A DNA stretch of 64,000 nucleotides, from positions 62,001 through 126,000 of the forward strand of contig MCFH01000088.1 of the NCBI GenBank assembly GCA_002104945.1. The letters run 5' to 3'. Below the pieces are notes generated by a model. It worked only from the letters and a program-made list of their open reading frames with translations. It did not search any database and had not been told where the DNA came from. A program made the translations under genes and the position numbers. The DNA comes from Piromyces finnis (lineage: Eukaryota; Neocallimastigomycota; Neocallimastigomycetes; Neocallimastigales; Neocallimastigaceae). Positions 26,117 through 42,681 of the stretch are shown piece by piece; within the stretch, counting starts at the first letter, position 1; each line of letters begins with the position of its first letter.

Positions 26117-26864
26117 TTTAAATTGTTTATTTTATAAATATAATAAAATCTTTTACTTTATAAATTTATGATTTATACAAATATATTTCTATTAAAGTTA
26201 AATATATTGTTATTATTACTACTATTGTTATTTTTTTTAAATGATAATGAAATAAGAATATAATTGTTTTATATATAAATTACAAATTATTTTTATTCTT
26301 ATAATCAATTACCTATATTTTTTTCTTATTTAAAAAATATATTTTTAAAAGAAAATTACTATAATAATTTTTTTTTTTTTTTGAAATTATAAATAACTAT
26401 TCAAATATAAAATAAATTATAATATATTAAAATTATAAAAACTTTAAAAATAAATAATGCATAAGCAAAATTATTCCTTTTAAATAATATTTGATATTCA
26501 AAATAATAGTGTAGTTTTTATATATCAAATATAGTAATAAATGAATAGGTTAAAATTATTTATACTTTTTCACTTTTTATATTATTATTACTATTATTGT
26601 AGTAAATATTATAGCAAAGTCTTTTATTATTATTAATTATTATTTATTATTACATTTATTGATTATGTTTATTTTTATTATTTGTTATTTCCATTTTTCT
26701 ATTATTAAATTAATCATAAGATGTATTATCCATAAATGTAAATAAATGTATTTATAATATTTATAATATATATTACATAAACAAAGTAAAATTCTTACTT
26801 TTTAATATAAATAAAAAAAAAATTTTTTTTTATATTTAATCAAAGAAAAGGTAGTAAATCTGTT

Positions 26865-26895
<31 letters not shown>

Positions 26896-28186
26896 ACCAA
26901 GAAAGGATTTATAGGAAACATGATAAAAGATATTGTCAATAATGATTCATACAAAAACTATTCATAGATAATTATAAAATAATTTCATATAATAGAAATA
27001 TTTCTTATATATATGAAATTAGTAAAACTTTAACAAAACTTTATGCGTACTATAAATAAAGTAGTATAATAAAACACAAAATAAATAAATTAGAAAAAAA
27101 AAAAAAAAAAAAGACAATCATGTTTTTGTTTATTTTTTTATTTTTTTTTTTTGTTTTTTTGTTTTTTGTTTTTTGTTTTCTTTAAACTTGTAGTTTCATT
27201 GACAAGTATTTAAAATTAAAATAAACATTATAAATACGATACTATTAATATAAATGTTAGTGTATTGCTACATGTATTTTTAATTGTTAATAGTATTAAT
27301 ACTTAAAAAAAAATTAAATATTTTCTAAAATATATATATATATAAAAGAGAAAAAAAAATACTGTTTTTAATTTATATATTGATTATAATATGAAATAAT
27401 AGGTATAATAATTAATGTTATATACATAGATATGGCTTTAATTAGTAAATAAATAATTAATACTCTCTTTTTCATTATTTTTCCTTTTAAATTCAATCAT
27501 TAAAATTTTAATATACTTAATTACAAATATATATATATATATATATATATGATAATTAAAACATTAAATCTAATATTTTCTATATAAATAAATTATATAA
27601 AAATAGGAAGAAATTATAACGTAAAATAAAAATTGAAATATTTTTAAATATAAAAAAAAAAAAGTATAATTGAATTAAATCAAAAATAGAGTTTTTTTGT
27701 CTATATAGATAATGTGAAATGTGATATATTTAATAATACTTATATTTAAATAAAATAAATGTTTTTTTTTTTTTTTTTTTAATAAAATATTCATAAGAAT
27801 TTACCTTTTATATAAATATTTATATATATTAAGATTGATATATCTTTTACTATTATTATATTAAAGTATTTATATTAATATTAAGCTTACTAAAATATTG
27901 TAATCTTCATTAATCTTGGTTAATAATAAATGTAGTGATAATATTTTAAAATGTAATTTAATGAATTGTAGGAATAAAAAATAATGAATTAATAATAATG
28001 TATAATAAAAATAAATAATAAAAATATATAATTAAAAAAGGATTAGTATATTAATTTAAAGACTTGAATCCTTATTCATTACTTCTTTTTATTTTTTACT
28101 TTTATTAAAACTCTTTTATATTATCATTATAATAAAACATTGATCATATCACTGTATTAAATTATAGTGTAATATTGTTGATAAAT

Positions 28187-31814
<3,628 letters not shown>

Positions 31815-32960
31815 TTTCCTTTTTTTTTTTTTTTTTTGAAATTAAAAATTAATCAATTTAACATAAAAAAATCCACTTAAATGCTTAAATGTTTATTCTT
31901 TGTAATATATATACAATTTGCTTATTGATATTGAGGAATGAGGAATTAATAATAAATAAATAAAAATAAGATTTGAATTTGAAATTTTTTTTAAAAAAAA
32001 AAATGTTTAAATCTTTTATATATTAATGTGAATATGTGTTAACACTGTAAATGCGATTATTAATTAGGTTAAATTGGAATATAATAAATAAAATTAAAAT
32101 ATATAGTGAAAAATGTTTTAAAAATTTATATAAAAATCCCTTTTATATGAAAAACTAATTTGAAATCTACTAATAATAATAAAACAAAAAATCTATTAAA
32201 AAAATAAATATTTATGAATAATTTTTATTAAAATAATTTTTGATAAATCTACAGAAAATTTTTTTTTTTTAGAAAATAATTAATATATTTAAGATAAAAA
32301 AAATATATTTAAATATTTATATCATTCCAATATAATATTAATATTTATAAAAAAAAAAAAAAGTAAAAAAATATATATATTATTTAATCACCTTCTTATA
32401 AAACATAATAATAATAAAAATTTATACACACAAAGACAATAATAGTATTGACAACATAATATCACAAATAATTAATCAACTCTTATTATTCTCTTTTACT
32501 ATTAAAGTCAATTAATTCAAGTTATTATTTCATATAAAAATGAAAATTTAATAACATTAAATTATTTTTTTTTTAATTAATAATTAATTTATATAAATTT
32601 TAAGATTTGTATATTTTAAAAAATATATTATAAATATTGATATTGATATCGTTGTTGTTGATGTATTATTATTTTTATTTTTATTTCTTTGGAGAGAAAA
32701 CTTTATAAATTTCTTTTTACTATACATAATACATTTTATATTACTTAAATAATATTTTTGAATAAGTGAAAACAACTAAATAATTTAAATCCTTTTTATT
32801 ATTAATATTAAAGTATAATAAACCTTTTTTAATAAATGAATATTTATTAATAATTAATTTTGATAGTCTTAAATTAATTTTTTTTTTATTTAATTTGAAA
32901 TTTATTATAATTTCTTCTTCTTCATTTACTGATAAGAAATGAAAAATATAAAAAAATAAT

Positions 32961-32995
<35 letters not shown>

Positions 32996-33232
32996 GTTTT
33001 TATTATAAAATGACCGTTCATTTATTTAATATTAATATATTTTTATCAAATTAATAAATTAATATTTAAATAATAAACATACATAAATTATTTTTCGTTT
33101 TTTTGCCTTTTTTTTTTTTTTTTTTTGGTAATGATCATTAGGCAAGAATATCTGAATTTCAAATGAAAAAGCTCTATTTTTTTTTTTTTTTTAGAAAAAA
33201 TTATTAAATAATCTTTTAATTACTATAGTCAT

Positions 33233-33263
<31 letters not shown>

Positions 33264-34034
33264 GGTATAATAAAAATAATTTATACAAATCAAACTTGAA
33301 AAAGAAAAAAGAAAAAAAAAACATTAGGATTAATTTTTTTATATATATTTTTTATTATTTTTTATTTAAATATTATCTTAAGTGCAATTTAGATTATTTT
33401 TTATAATATTTGAATGCTTGTTAATATATATATTAAATAATATATATATAAGTAAGTAATCATTTCTTTCTACATTTTTATAATAAATTATTATTAAATT
33501 TAAATAAGAGATTTTATATGTATATATTTGAATTTTTTTATGTTTTAAAAAATAATATTTGCAATTATAATTAATGTTGTTGTTGTTGTTTTTGTTGTTT
33601 TTTTTTTTTTTGTTGTTTTTTTTTTTTATTATTTTTTTTTATGTTTTTTTTTTTATGCTTAATGTATTTAAATTGGTGTTGGTGTTGATTTTGTGCAATT
33701 GGAATTTCATTCCTATTAAATGAATAAAATAATGAAATCGTATTTTATTGATTATACTGTTTAAAATAAAAAATACTTATATCAATAATTTTCATTGGAA
33801 TATTAATTTTCATTCTCTTTTTTTTTTTTTTTTTTTATTACTAGCATAATTAGTATTATAATATTAACTATTAGGTTATTTGTTCTTGTTTATTAATTAA
33901 ATAAGTAATGAAGAAAATGTGGTAATATAAATATTTCAAGGTTTATAATAAAAAAAATTAAAATTAAAAAAATTCAGAAATCTTAATAGTCCAAAAAGTA
34001 GTATTCCAGTATTTATTATTTTTTTTCTTTAAAT
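31815..34034. other. Gene-free AT-rich region between PAP1 and CCT2
   Basis: This contains the PAP1 promoter on the left and the CCT2 3' end on the right. No supportable gene is seen; a small frame at 32584-32775 is low-complexity. Homopolymers are prominent (T near 33107-33126, A near 33239-33263), along with a short AAT repeat near 32955-32990. Confidence 0.6.
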
Positions 34035-37000
34035 TTATTCTCTAGTTCTTGGTCTTGGAGCACAACGAAGAATATCATCAACTCTAAGAATCATTTCAGC
34101 GGCTTCAGATGCAGATAATAAAACTTGACGCTTTAACTTTAATGATTCAGTAATTCCTAACTTACGCATACAATCAATCTTACCATTGTACATATCTATC
34201 AAAAATAATAATTAATATTAATATTTTTATATCATAAAAAAAAATAAAAATAAAAAATAAAAATAAAAAAAACTAGAATATTAATTTTATTATTTATCAA
34301 TGTATGTTTTGATAATCTACCTAAACCGTAAGAACTCTTTCCATCATAATGAGCAGCACGAAGTTGAGCAACTAATTCAGAACTATCGTAACCAGCGTTA
34401 TCAGCTAAAATAGTTGGAATCTTTTATTGTTGTGTAGTAGGGTTATTGTATTTAATGTGTATAAAATTCATTTTGTTTTTTATTATAATATTTATATTAA
34501 ATATTAAAATGAACAAAAAATAAAAAATAATTAAAATATTTATATAAATAAAAAAAACATAAATAATAAATAAAATAATATATATTATATATTTTGATAA
34601 AATTGTACTTACTTGTCTAAGAGCACGAGCAAAGGATTCCATAGCTAATGCCTTCTTACCTGGAGTAACAGCAGCTAATTCATCAACAGCTTTAGACATA
34701 AGAACTTCAGAACAACCACCACCTAAAACTGTACTAGTTTCCTTAACAGTTTGACTTAAAACACATAAGGCATCATGAATAGAACGATCAGCTTCATCTA
34801 AGATTTGATTGGTAGCACCACGTAATACAATAGTACAAGCTTCACCAGCTGCAACACCAGAGAATCTAATAAGTTTATCTTCACCAATAATAATTTCTTC
34901 AATTAAATCACAGTGACCAAGCTTAACAAGTTCTGGGTGATCGAAAGTAGAAGCAATTTCACCACCTATGATCATTGTCATTAGTTTACATATAATTCAA
35001 TTATTTATATAATATATATAATATATGTAAATATTTAACAGCACTATAAATTACTCTAATATTTATTGAGAATCTTCTTAAATATAAACTCTATCTAAAT
35101 AATTTAATTACCAGTAACTAAAGCTAAACGTTCAACACCATCGAAATCGGCATGTTCAATAGACATGATGTTGGAATCAGCAAATAATTGTTCTGGCCAG
35201 TTGTAAATTAATTGACGATTAACAAAACAATTAATACCATGAGCCTTGATTTTTTCAACTTTTTCCTTCATCTTTTCCTATATTAATTTATTTGTTTGTA
35301 TGTTTGTTTGTTTGTTTATTTATTACTGATGTTGTTGAATTTAAATAATATAAAATATTTATATATTAATAATAAAATAATGATTACCTTTTCAGCTCTT
35401 TCTAATTCAGCAAGTTTACCAGTAGCATCAACACGAACTCTAGCTCCGAAAATCTTGATCTTATCAGTATCCATAGCTATTATTTTAAAAATATTTATAT
35501 TTCATTTAATAAAATATTTACTTGTTTATTTCTAAAATATTTAATATGATATTTTTATAATAATTACGAGTGTTAGCAATTAAAATGTTAGCATTTTCAA
35601 TTCTTTTTGGTTGGTTAACACCAATCTTCTTATCTAAAATAAAACCATCATCTAAATAAGAATCAGTAAGACGACCACCAGCCTTCTTAATAATTTGAAT
35701 ACTATCTAAATTGGTGCTTCCCTGTTTTAAATAAATTCAAATATTTATATTTATTATATATATATTATTGTCATTATTGTTATGATTATTAATGATAGTG
35801 ATATTGTAATTATACATTAATAAAAAAAATTATATTCAAATACAATTTATTGTTAATTTATAAGCAAAACAATTATTCAAATACTTAAAATAACAATATA
35901 TATTACCTTTAAACGAAGAACGGCATTAACAGCAAGATTAGCAAAGTAATCTTTATCAGTTGATAAAACTTTAGAACTTAAAGTAGTTCTAGCAATGTTA
36001 AGAAGATCTTCCTTAAACTTTTCTTGATCTTGACTATTTTTGTATTTCGATTATGATATAATTAAATCATCAATTCATTAATACTTTAATTTAGAACTAT
36101 TTATCTACTAAATTTCAATTATGTACTTACCCATTATCAACAGCAGATTGTTCTAAAGCCTTTTGAGCAGCTTGAGCAGCAAGACGATAACCTTCAATAA
36201 TGGTTTGTGGATGAATTTTTTTGTTAACTAATTTTTCAGCTTCTCTTAAAAGTTCAGAAGCAAGAACACAAACAGAAGTAGTACCATCACCAACTTCATC
36301 ATCTTGAACCTTTGAAATATCTATAATTAACAATCAAAAAAATAAAAAAAAAAAAAGAATCAAGGATATAATAGATATGATATATTCTTAAATAAAACAA
36401 TAATTATTCATTATTTTTCATTTTTCATATTAAAAAGGATACTGACAAGAACCTTAGCAGCAGCATTATCTAAGGCAATAGACTTAAGGATAGTAGCACC
36501 ATCATTAGTAACTTGAATATTTTCAGTGTTAGAAGTAGATTGAAGAATTTTATCCTATAATAAAAGCATAATGTTATATATAAATTTAGATATTTATATT
36601 TTTAAAATCATTCTTCTACACTATTATTGTACAACATACCATTCCCTTTGGACCTAAAGTGGATTTTAATAAATCACCAATAGCAATGGCACCAATGAAA
36701 GAGGCCTAAGTGATATATATAAATTAATAAAAATAATTTCTTAAAAAATAAATTTATACTAATATTATGTTAAAAAAGCAAATACATACCATACGAGCAT
36801 TTTCAGCCTTTTCTTCAGTAGCGTTTTCTTGAAAGATTTGAGACTAATTGATAATTGTAATTTTAGAATATTATAGAAATAAGGAAAAATATCAATTTAC
36901 AATAGATCATATTTTAAATATTATAAAATTTTAAATATATTTAGAAAAAAAAATATATTTTTATATTAATTCATTACTATTTGAATTAATTATCTCATTT

Positions 37001-37494
37001 TTTTACAAATTATATAATGATATGATGATATGTGAATATATAGCTCAAATTAATAAAATATTATAAATGTAATTACTAAAAATTGAAATAATTGTTTTAA
37101 ATAGTTGCAATATTATAGTATATATATTATATTATATTTTTAATCATTTATTTTATTTAAATCTTATTGTTAATTTACCCATTTAACATGTTAAATATGG
37201 ATATACTTTTACATAATTTAAATCTTTATTCATAAATTAATATTGAAAATTTTGATTATTGATATTCATTCATTTCAAAAAAAAAAAAGAAGAAGAAGAA
37301 AAAAATGCTTATTCCAATTTACTACACAATAAATAAAAAATTGACTGTATTATTAATATTCATTTTTAAAAAAAAAAAAGATTTGATTCATCCTGTGACT
37401 TATTTTGCTGATTTTAAAGTAAACCTCATATAATTGTTGCTAATATACATATTAATTAATTTAATTAATTTAATTCTTTAGAAATATTTACCAT
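34035..37494 (-). CDS. CCT2: CCT2, chaperonin-containing TCP-1 subunit beta (spliced; start tentative)
   Basis: CCT2 is the beta subunit of the cytosolic CCT/TRiC ring, which folds actin and tubulin with ATP. Reading leftward, the coding exons give [20 protein letters not shown] (36845 to 36700), [20 protein letters not shown] (ATP-binding site), the GDGTT motif within [20 protein letters not shown] (about 36310-36240), and [20 protein letters not shown]. Further left come the apical domain (35900-35110), then [40 protein letters not shown] and [20 protein letters not shown] (34981-34620). The C-terminus (34035-34190) is [18 protein letters not shown], a CCT2-specific ending. The sequence matches yeast and animal beta subunits over its whole length. 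About eleven coding exons. The first coding exon is not certain: an ATG followed directly by GTAAAT at 37494-37492 splices in frame to SQIF..., giving MSQIF like other CCT2 proteins, but it needs an intron of about 645 nt. The gene body to 36845 is secure. Confidence 0.9.
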
Positions 37495-38759
37495 TATTTT
37501 ATATTATATAATTAGAAAGTGATTGTTCAACAAAAACTTAATTATTGTTTCGAATAATTAATTGTCTATATTCTTTACTTCTTTAATATTTTTAAAATTA
37601 TATACTTTGAATTTTCTTATTTATAATCAATAGAATATTTATAAGAAAATGTATAATCCTTTCAAATATAAAATACGAAGTTAGGACTTGTTTGATGTGT
37701 TATATAATAGATCAAACCAAAATATTATAATAATATTGTATTATATAAACTAAAACTTTTTTTTTTGTATTAAAATTAAAATAAAAATTATTCAATTTAA
37801 TTAAGATATATATTATAATTAATTATAATATATTTAATAAATTAATTAATTATTTAATATATTTTTTATTTCTTATTTCTTGTATAATACACTAATAAAA
37901 AATCAATAATTGTAATATTAAATTTCTATACTATAACCAGTATTATACTGGCTAAAATAAAAAGGTTTTACCTATTATAACCTAAATTTTAGTAATAAAT
38001 AATAAATCTACTAATTCATTTATTATATATATCAAGTATAATATATTATATATAACATTTCTAATAAACCTCAAATTAGCCTATAAATGATATAAAAACT
38101 ATAGAAATAAATTATATATATAGAACCATAAAGAAAGAATCATTCATCCAATCATAAAATAAAATAATATATAATTCAATGTACAATAAATTAAAAATTA
38201 TTAAATAAATGTATTGTACATTAAACATAAAGGTTAGAATTCCAAAATAATGTGGATTATTTAGATTATAAAGGGTTACACAACATAAAAGTAAATAATT
38301 AATACATTTATTAAAAATTGACTTTGTTCAAAGTTATTAAATCTTATTTATGTACTGAATAAAATATTATTACTTATTGAAACTAATGTGTTTTCTTTAA
38401 ATAGCTAAGAATGTATTTAATTTTAATATAACTCCTTTATAATTAACTTTTTTCTTTTCTTTTCTTTCTTAAAATTATAATTAATTTTCAAAAAATTAAG
38501 TGAATAAATAAAAATGCAAACTTTTATATAAATATTTTTTTATATTATATCAATTTTATTTTAATTTTCTAAATATAAAAAACCATTTGTAGACAAGATT
38601 AAATAAACTTCTTGAATTTTTACAAATAATAGCAAAATAATAACAATAATAATATTTTATATGTCATTGATACTTTTGTGATAAACTTAAAAGTTATGTA
38701 GTTATTGAATTTTATGTAATATAGAGCTATATTGATTTTTTACTCGATTAAAATATGAG

Positions 38760-38794
<35 letters not shown>

Positions 38795-39754
38795 GAATAT
38801 TAATAAGGATTAAACATAAATGGACGAAAAAAATAATATATCTTATTATCATTAATTCATAAAAAGGAAAATAACGTTACTATTATTACAATATTTAATT
38901 TTTTAATTAGAATTTAATATAAAGTTTTATCAAGAGTTAAAATTGTGATTAAAATTAATTGTGTATATCTTACATTTTCTTCAGCATTAACGTGTTGTTG
39001 TTACTTTACTTGAATATTGATTAACCATCATTGATCAATAAAGAACGTAAATTATTATAATAGTTAGAAGTTTTACTATGATTATCAAAAATAGAGATAT
39101 TTCCTAATTTCTTGATTAAATTGGATTTTTATATTTATTTTTTTCTTATTCCTTTGAATTGCAGTAATTATTAAACTTTTTCTTTCAAGAAGTAATTTAA
39201 ATATACCTATATTTTAAAATACTAAAAAAATTAATAAAAATGTATATATTCATTGTATTATATTATAATTACCATTAATTAAATTGTTAAATAATTGTTC
39301 AAATTTAAATAATTAGAAATATCATCTTCACTATTAAACACTATTATTATTGATAGTTTTGAATAACTTTATTAAAAAAAATAATTTAATATTTGAGCCA
39401 GACTATTGATACGCATAATACAGATAGATTATATTTTGGATATTTGATTAACCAATGTTAATTTTTTGATAACCACTTTTGCTACGTGGTAGTAATTCGG
39501 ACAAATTGAATCAATTGACTATTTTATTAAATGTATTTTTTAAACATAACTATTTCTTGATTTCAATAAATCTAGTAAATATTATATTAGAATTTTCATT
39601 CAATAACACGAAAAGACAAAAAGGTTTTATTTTTTTTTTATTTTTTTTTTTTTATTATTTTTCTTTCTTAATGTTATTAAGAGTGTAAGTATTAACTTAT
39701 AATAAAATTTTTAAAATAAATTTTTCAATGTAAAAAAAAATAAACATTTTAAAA
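37495..39754. other. Gene-free AT-rich region between CCT2 and the tRNA-Ser gene
   Basis: No coding frame has credible composition; the frame at 39479-39688 has no recognisable motif and ends in a poly-Phe run. Two small inverted repeats stand out: CCAGTAT-T-ATACTGG at 37938-37952, and AATGTACAAT...ATTGTACATT spanning about 38179-38223. An A tract lies at about 38767-38794. The left end should carry the CCT2 promoter. Confidence 0.5.
39746..39754 (-). terminator. Pol III terminator of tRNA-Ser
   Basis: Reading the minus strand past the tRNA 3' end gives GTTTTAAAATG: a run of four T within three bases of the mature 3' end, sufficient for RNA polymerase III termination. Confidence 0.75.
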
Positions 39755-39836
39755 CGTCAGCTGCAGGGTTTGAACCTGCGCGGGCAAAGCCCATCAGATT
39801 TCAAGTCTGACTCCTTAACCACTCGGACAAACTGAC
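39755..39836 (-). tRNA. tRNA-Ser (anticodon UGA)
   Basis: On the minus strand the sequence starts GTCAGTTTGTCCGAGTGG and ends in AGCTGAC plus discriminator G. The acceptor arms GTCAGTT and AGCTGAC pair over 7 bp with one G-T. The anticodon arm is CAGACT-TGA-AATCTG, giving UGA and decoding UCA/UCN. The long variable arm GGGC-TTT-GCCC is the hallmark of class II tRNA-Ser, and the T arm is GCAGG-TTCAAAC-CCTGC. There is no intron. Discriminator G is the serine identity base. A T4 run begins within a few bases after the 3' end on the transcribed strand, a normal Pol III stop. B-box-like GGTTCAAACCC is intact. The 5' flank is occupied by a Ty3/gypsy element. Confidence 0.96.
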
Positions 39837-39850
39837 TACATAATATTAAT

Positions 39851-41013
39851 TGATACGCTACTCACATAAAAACATGATAAAAACTAGCTGAATAAACACG
39901 ACTTAACCCATAGTAACTTATAATAAAAATAAACAATAATAACCCTTAAAGATGAATGAATAATAATTTTATGAAAATATAACCCTTTCTTTAAATAAAA
40001 AATATTATCTTTATTATATAATAAATTCTGAGTAAAAACGACCTAATAGTGATAATAATAAAATAAATTATTAAATAAAATAAATTATTAAATAAAATAA
40101 ATTATTAAATAAAATAAATTATTAAATAAAATAAAACGACTTAATCCAATAATGTACTAAAATAATAAAATAATAATAAATAAATAAAAATGAATAAATA
40201 AACTAAAAATAAAATGATATACATCAAATTATTAATTCTAGTGTTTATCCAAGTGTTCTTTAGAAATTCTCTTAAACTTATAAATTAAAAAAAATAACTA
40301 ATTGAGTAATTATTACTAAAATGATAAACTTAAAACCTGGAAATAGAACAATAATAACAATTCCAAAGATAAAATACAGAACTCTTTTATGTTTCTGTAT
40401 AAAATGAGTGTTTATAATAATTGATACTTTTAATATTTTAATTTTGTTAAATTTTTATTTTAATTTTATTTTAATTTTATTTTAATATTATTTTAATTTT
40501 AAATTTTAATTATTTTATTCAAGGTATTATACATTTAATGATAGTCAATGATAATTTATAATAATTTTTCTAAATTTAAACATTTTGAAGTAATAAGAAA
40601 ATCAAATAAGTAATATTCTATAATATTTTATAATACTAAGACATAATTTTAATTTATTCTTTTAATTTTAATAAATAATAACAATAGTTATAATAGCATT
40701 TAATAGTTAAAAATAATAATACCTGTAATAAATGAAAATGTATAAAAGGAAGATAAAATTCTTCTTTATAAAGGGCGGACAATAAATAGAGAATAAAAAG
40801 ACTATAAATAGACAATAAATAAATTATAAATATAATAAAGAGATAATTTAAACATAATAAAAAGAGTTTATTTTCGAGTTTTTGAGTGATTTATTTGTTA
40901 ATTATAAAACATATTTTATTTTATTTTAAATTTATTGTTTCATCATTATAATATAGAATTTATTATTTATTAAAAACATTATATTATTCACAAATATATC
41001 GGTCAACGCATCA
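39851..41013 (+). repeat. 5' LTR of the Ty3/gypsy element
   Basis: 1163 nt starting TGATACGCTACTCAC and ending CGGTCAACGCATCA. It contains four tandem copies of a 17-nt TTAAATAAAATAAATTA unit (about 40063-40133), while the 3' LTR has three. It also has one copy of ACTATAAATAG near 40800 where the 3' LTR has two. These slippage-type differences account for the 7-nt length difference together with a 1-nt change near 40947. Confidence 0.95.
40741..40748 (+). promoter_or_regulatory. Candidate TATA box of the 5' LTR
   Basis: TATAAAAG is followed by a GC-containing stretch (TTTATAAAGGGCGG) that stands out in the otherwise A/T LTR. The same motif is present in the 3' LTR at 49485-49492, and a TATAAAAG also occurs in the neighbouring solo LTR (49952-49959). 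Its position implies a U3 of about 900 nt and a short R-U5. Confidence 0.5.
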
Positions 41014-41153
41014 TAAAATTTTGGTGGAGAATCCGGGCGTGACCAAAGATATGAAAAAGAATAATATTAATAATAATACTAATAAATTCTAAGATATTAA
41101 GCGTTTATAAAAAAACAGTTTACACTTAATTTAATTTTATTATATATTCTTCT

Positions 41154-41185
<32 letters not shown>

Positions 41186-42051
41186 AAAAAAAAATTTAAT
41201 TATATATATAAAAGGAAATATATATAATTTTAAAATTATAAAAATTTTAATATTTCTAAAAAGGGTATTTAAGAAATTAAAGATTAAGTGATTAATAGTT
41301 AGTCATATACGTTACACAAGGAAGAAAATTTCTATAATTCCTATAATCGTTTCCGTTCTTATTATTAATAAGGATAACTTAATCCATTCAGTTAGTTTGT
41401 TATATTTCTGATCTATCCAGGGGATCAGTGTGATAGTAAAAACTAGGAAAAAAAGTTAATCCTTCTCAGCAGTTAATAATAAGATCATAATTTGAATTAA
41501 ATATACAATTTTTATTTCTTAATTAAGAGAATAAATTAATTCACCAGTGCTTATTTGTAGAGGCGGCTGTTGAATGAAAAACTTCTTAGCTTAAGGCTAC
41601 CTACATATTAAGCGAATAATTTATTTCAATATTCTTAATTATTGACTAAAAATTTTTTAATTTAAATTATAACAAAAAAAAAATAGTAAGTATATATTGG
41701 TTGTTGTTATATAATAGACTGAGTTCGAAATATAGCAATAATTAAAGCAATTATTATTTAGAGAGTAAGGCGGGTACACACTCAGCAAGAGGGAGTAGGT
41801 ATACTAGACAGCCTTTATTTGATTCTCAAGTAAGAGAGTAGCAAGTTCGGCTGAAAATCCTGAGTAAGGAGCAGAACTTTGGAAGTGAAAATTTATCATT
41901 TAAAGGTGGGGGTTTAGTAGGGATCCGAAAGTCTTTATAGTCACTGTGCCTCGGGTGCCTAAAAATAAATAAATAATTGTAACAATATATATAAACTATT
42001 ATAATTAAATTAAATAAAAAAAAATATACATATTCTTATAAATTCCTAATT

Positions 42052-42091
<40 letters not shown>

Positions 42092-42681
42092 ATTCTTTCA
42101 TTCTTCCTTGATCATTTAAAATTGAGAGTTAATAAATTGCATTTAAATTTATAATTAGATATTATTCCGTAAAGCTTCTATTATTCCTGACTAATAATAA
42201 TAATATAATATACTTTCTATAAAATACTTCTCTGATCTGATCTCATTCAATATTAAATTTCATTTATTTATATAATTTTTATAATTTATATAATCCATAT
42301 AATATATATAATTTATACAATATATATATAGATTTCTGTTGTATTACTTATTTTTTATTCTTTTATTTTTCTTTAATATACTTCTCAATTTCTAAATAAT
42401 TTTCTTTAATTTTTTTCAAAAAAAAAAAAAAAAAAAAAAAAAAATTTATAAATTTTATATTATTTTATACTTTATCAATTTATCAATTATTTATATATTC
42501 AATTCTTTTCATTTTTAATTTTATAAATATTATTAATATTATTATATTATTAAAGTTCAAAACACATATATATATATATAATATATAAATTCCAATTATT
42601 TTCTTTATTATCATTTATTTCAAATTAAATTATTCTTTTATTTTAATTATTTTACCTTATAAGAAATTTATATATACAAAA
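41014..42681 (+). other. Long 5' leader of the retrotransposon
   Basis: 1.67 kb lie between the LTR and gag. Most is A/T with three long A tracts (41175-41193, about 42054-42089, 42418-42444). A distinct purine-rich, more complex block sits at about 41755-41960 (GCGGGTACACACTCAGCAAG, then AGAGGGAGTAGG-like runs and CTCGGGTGCC). No ORF with Gag-like character occurs here. A leader this long usually carries packaging or translation-control signals; which is not determinable from the sequence. Confidence 0.6.
41022..41039 (+). other. Candidate primer-binding site
   Basis: TGGTGGAGAATCCGGGCG begins 8 nt after the LTR end. It starts with TGG, the complement of a tRNA CCA end, and is the most GC-rich stretch in the area, as expected for a PBS. 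I could not match the implied primer 3' end (CGCCCGGATTCTCCACCA) to a specific tRNA. It does not show the usual TTCGA of a T loop at the expected distance, so a partial tRNA, an internal tRNA fragment or another primer is possible. Confidence 0.6.

Larger units (their letters stand above)
25521..28186. other. Large gene-free region upstream of CAP
   Basis: This holds the CAP promoter at its left end and the poly(A) polymerase 3' end at its right. No frame has credible protein character; open frames at 25893-26171 are repeats of Phe/Leu/Val from a GTTTTT repeat. The region has an ATT microsatellite, the GTTTTT repeat, and A or T tracts near 25863-25885, 26870-26895, 27092-27110 and 27760-27780. 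Nothing else is recognisable. Confidence 0.6.

Noticed and set aside
25893-26171. Open frames encoding Phe/Leu/Val repeats
   Set aside because: Both frames arise from a GTTTTT simple repeat; no conserved residues, no introns, no family.
37938-37952. CCAGTAT-T-ATACTGG palindrome as a regulatory site
   Set aside because: Single occurrence, no link to a gene start; palindromes of this size are frequent in A/T-rich spacers.
39408-39422. TGATACGCATAATAC on the far side of the tRNA gene, similar to the LTR start
   Set aside because: Only about 8 bases match and nothing beyond; expected by chance in repeats of this composition or too short to call an LTR remnant.
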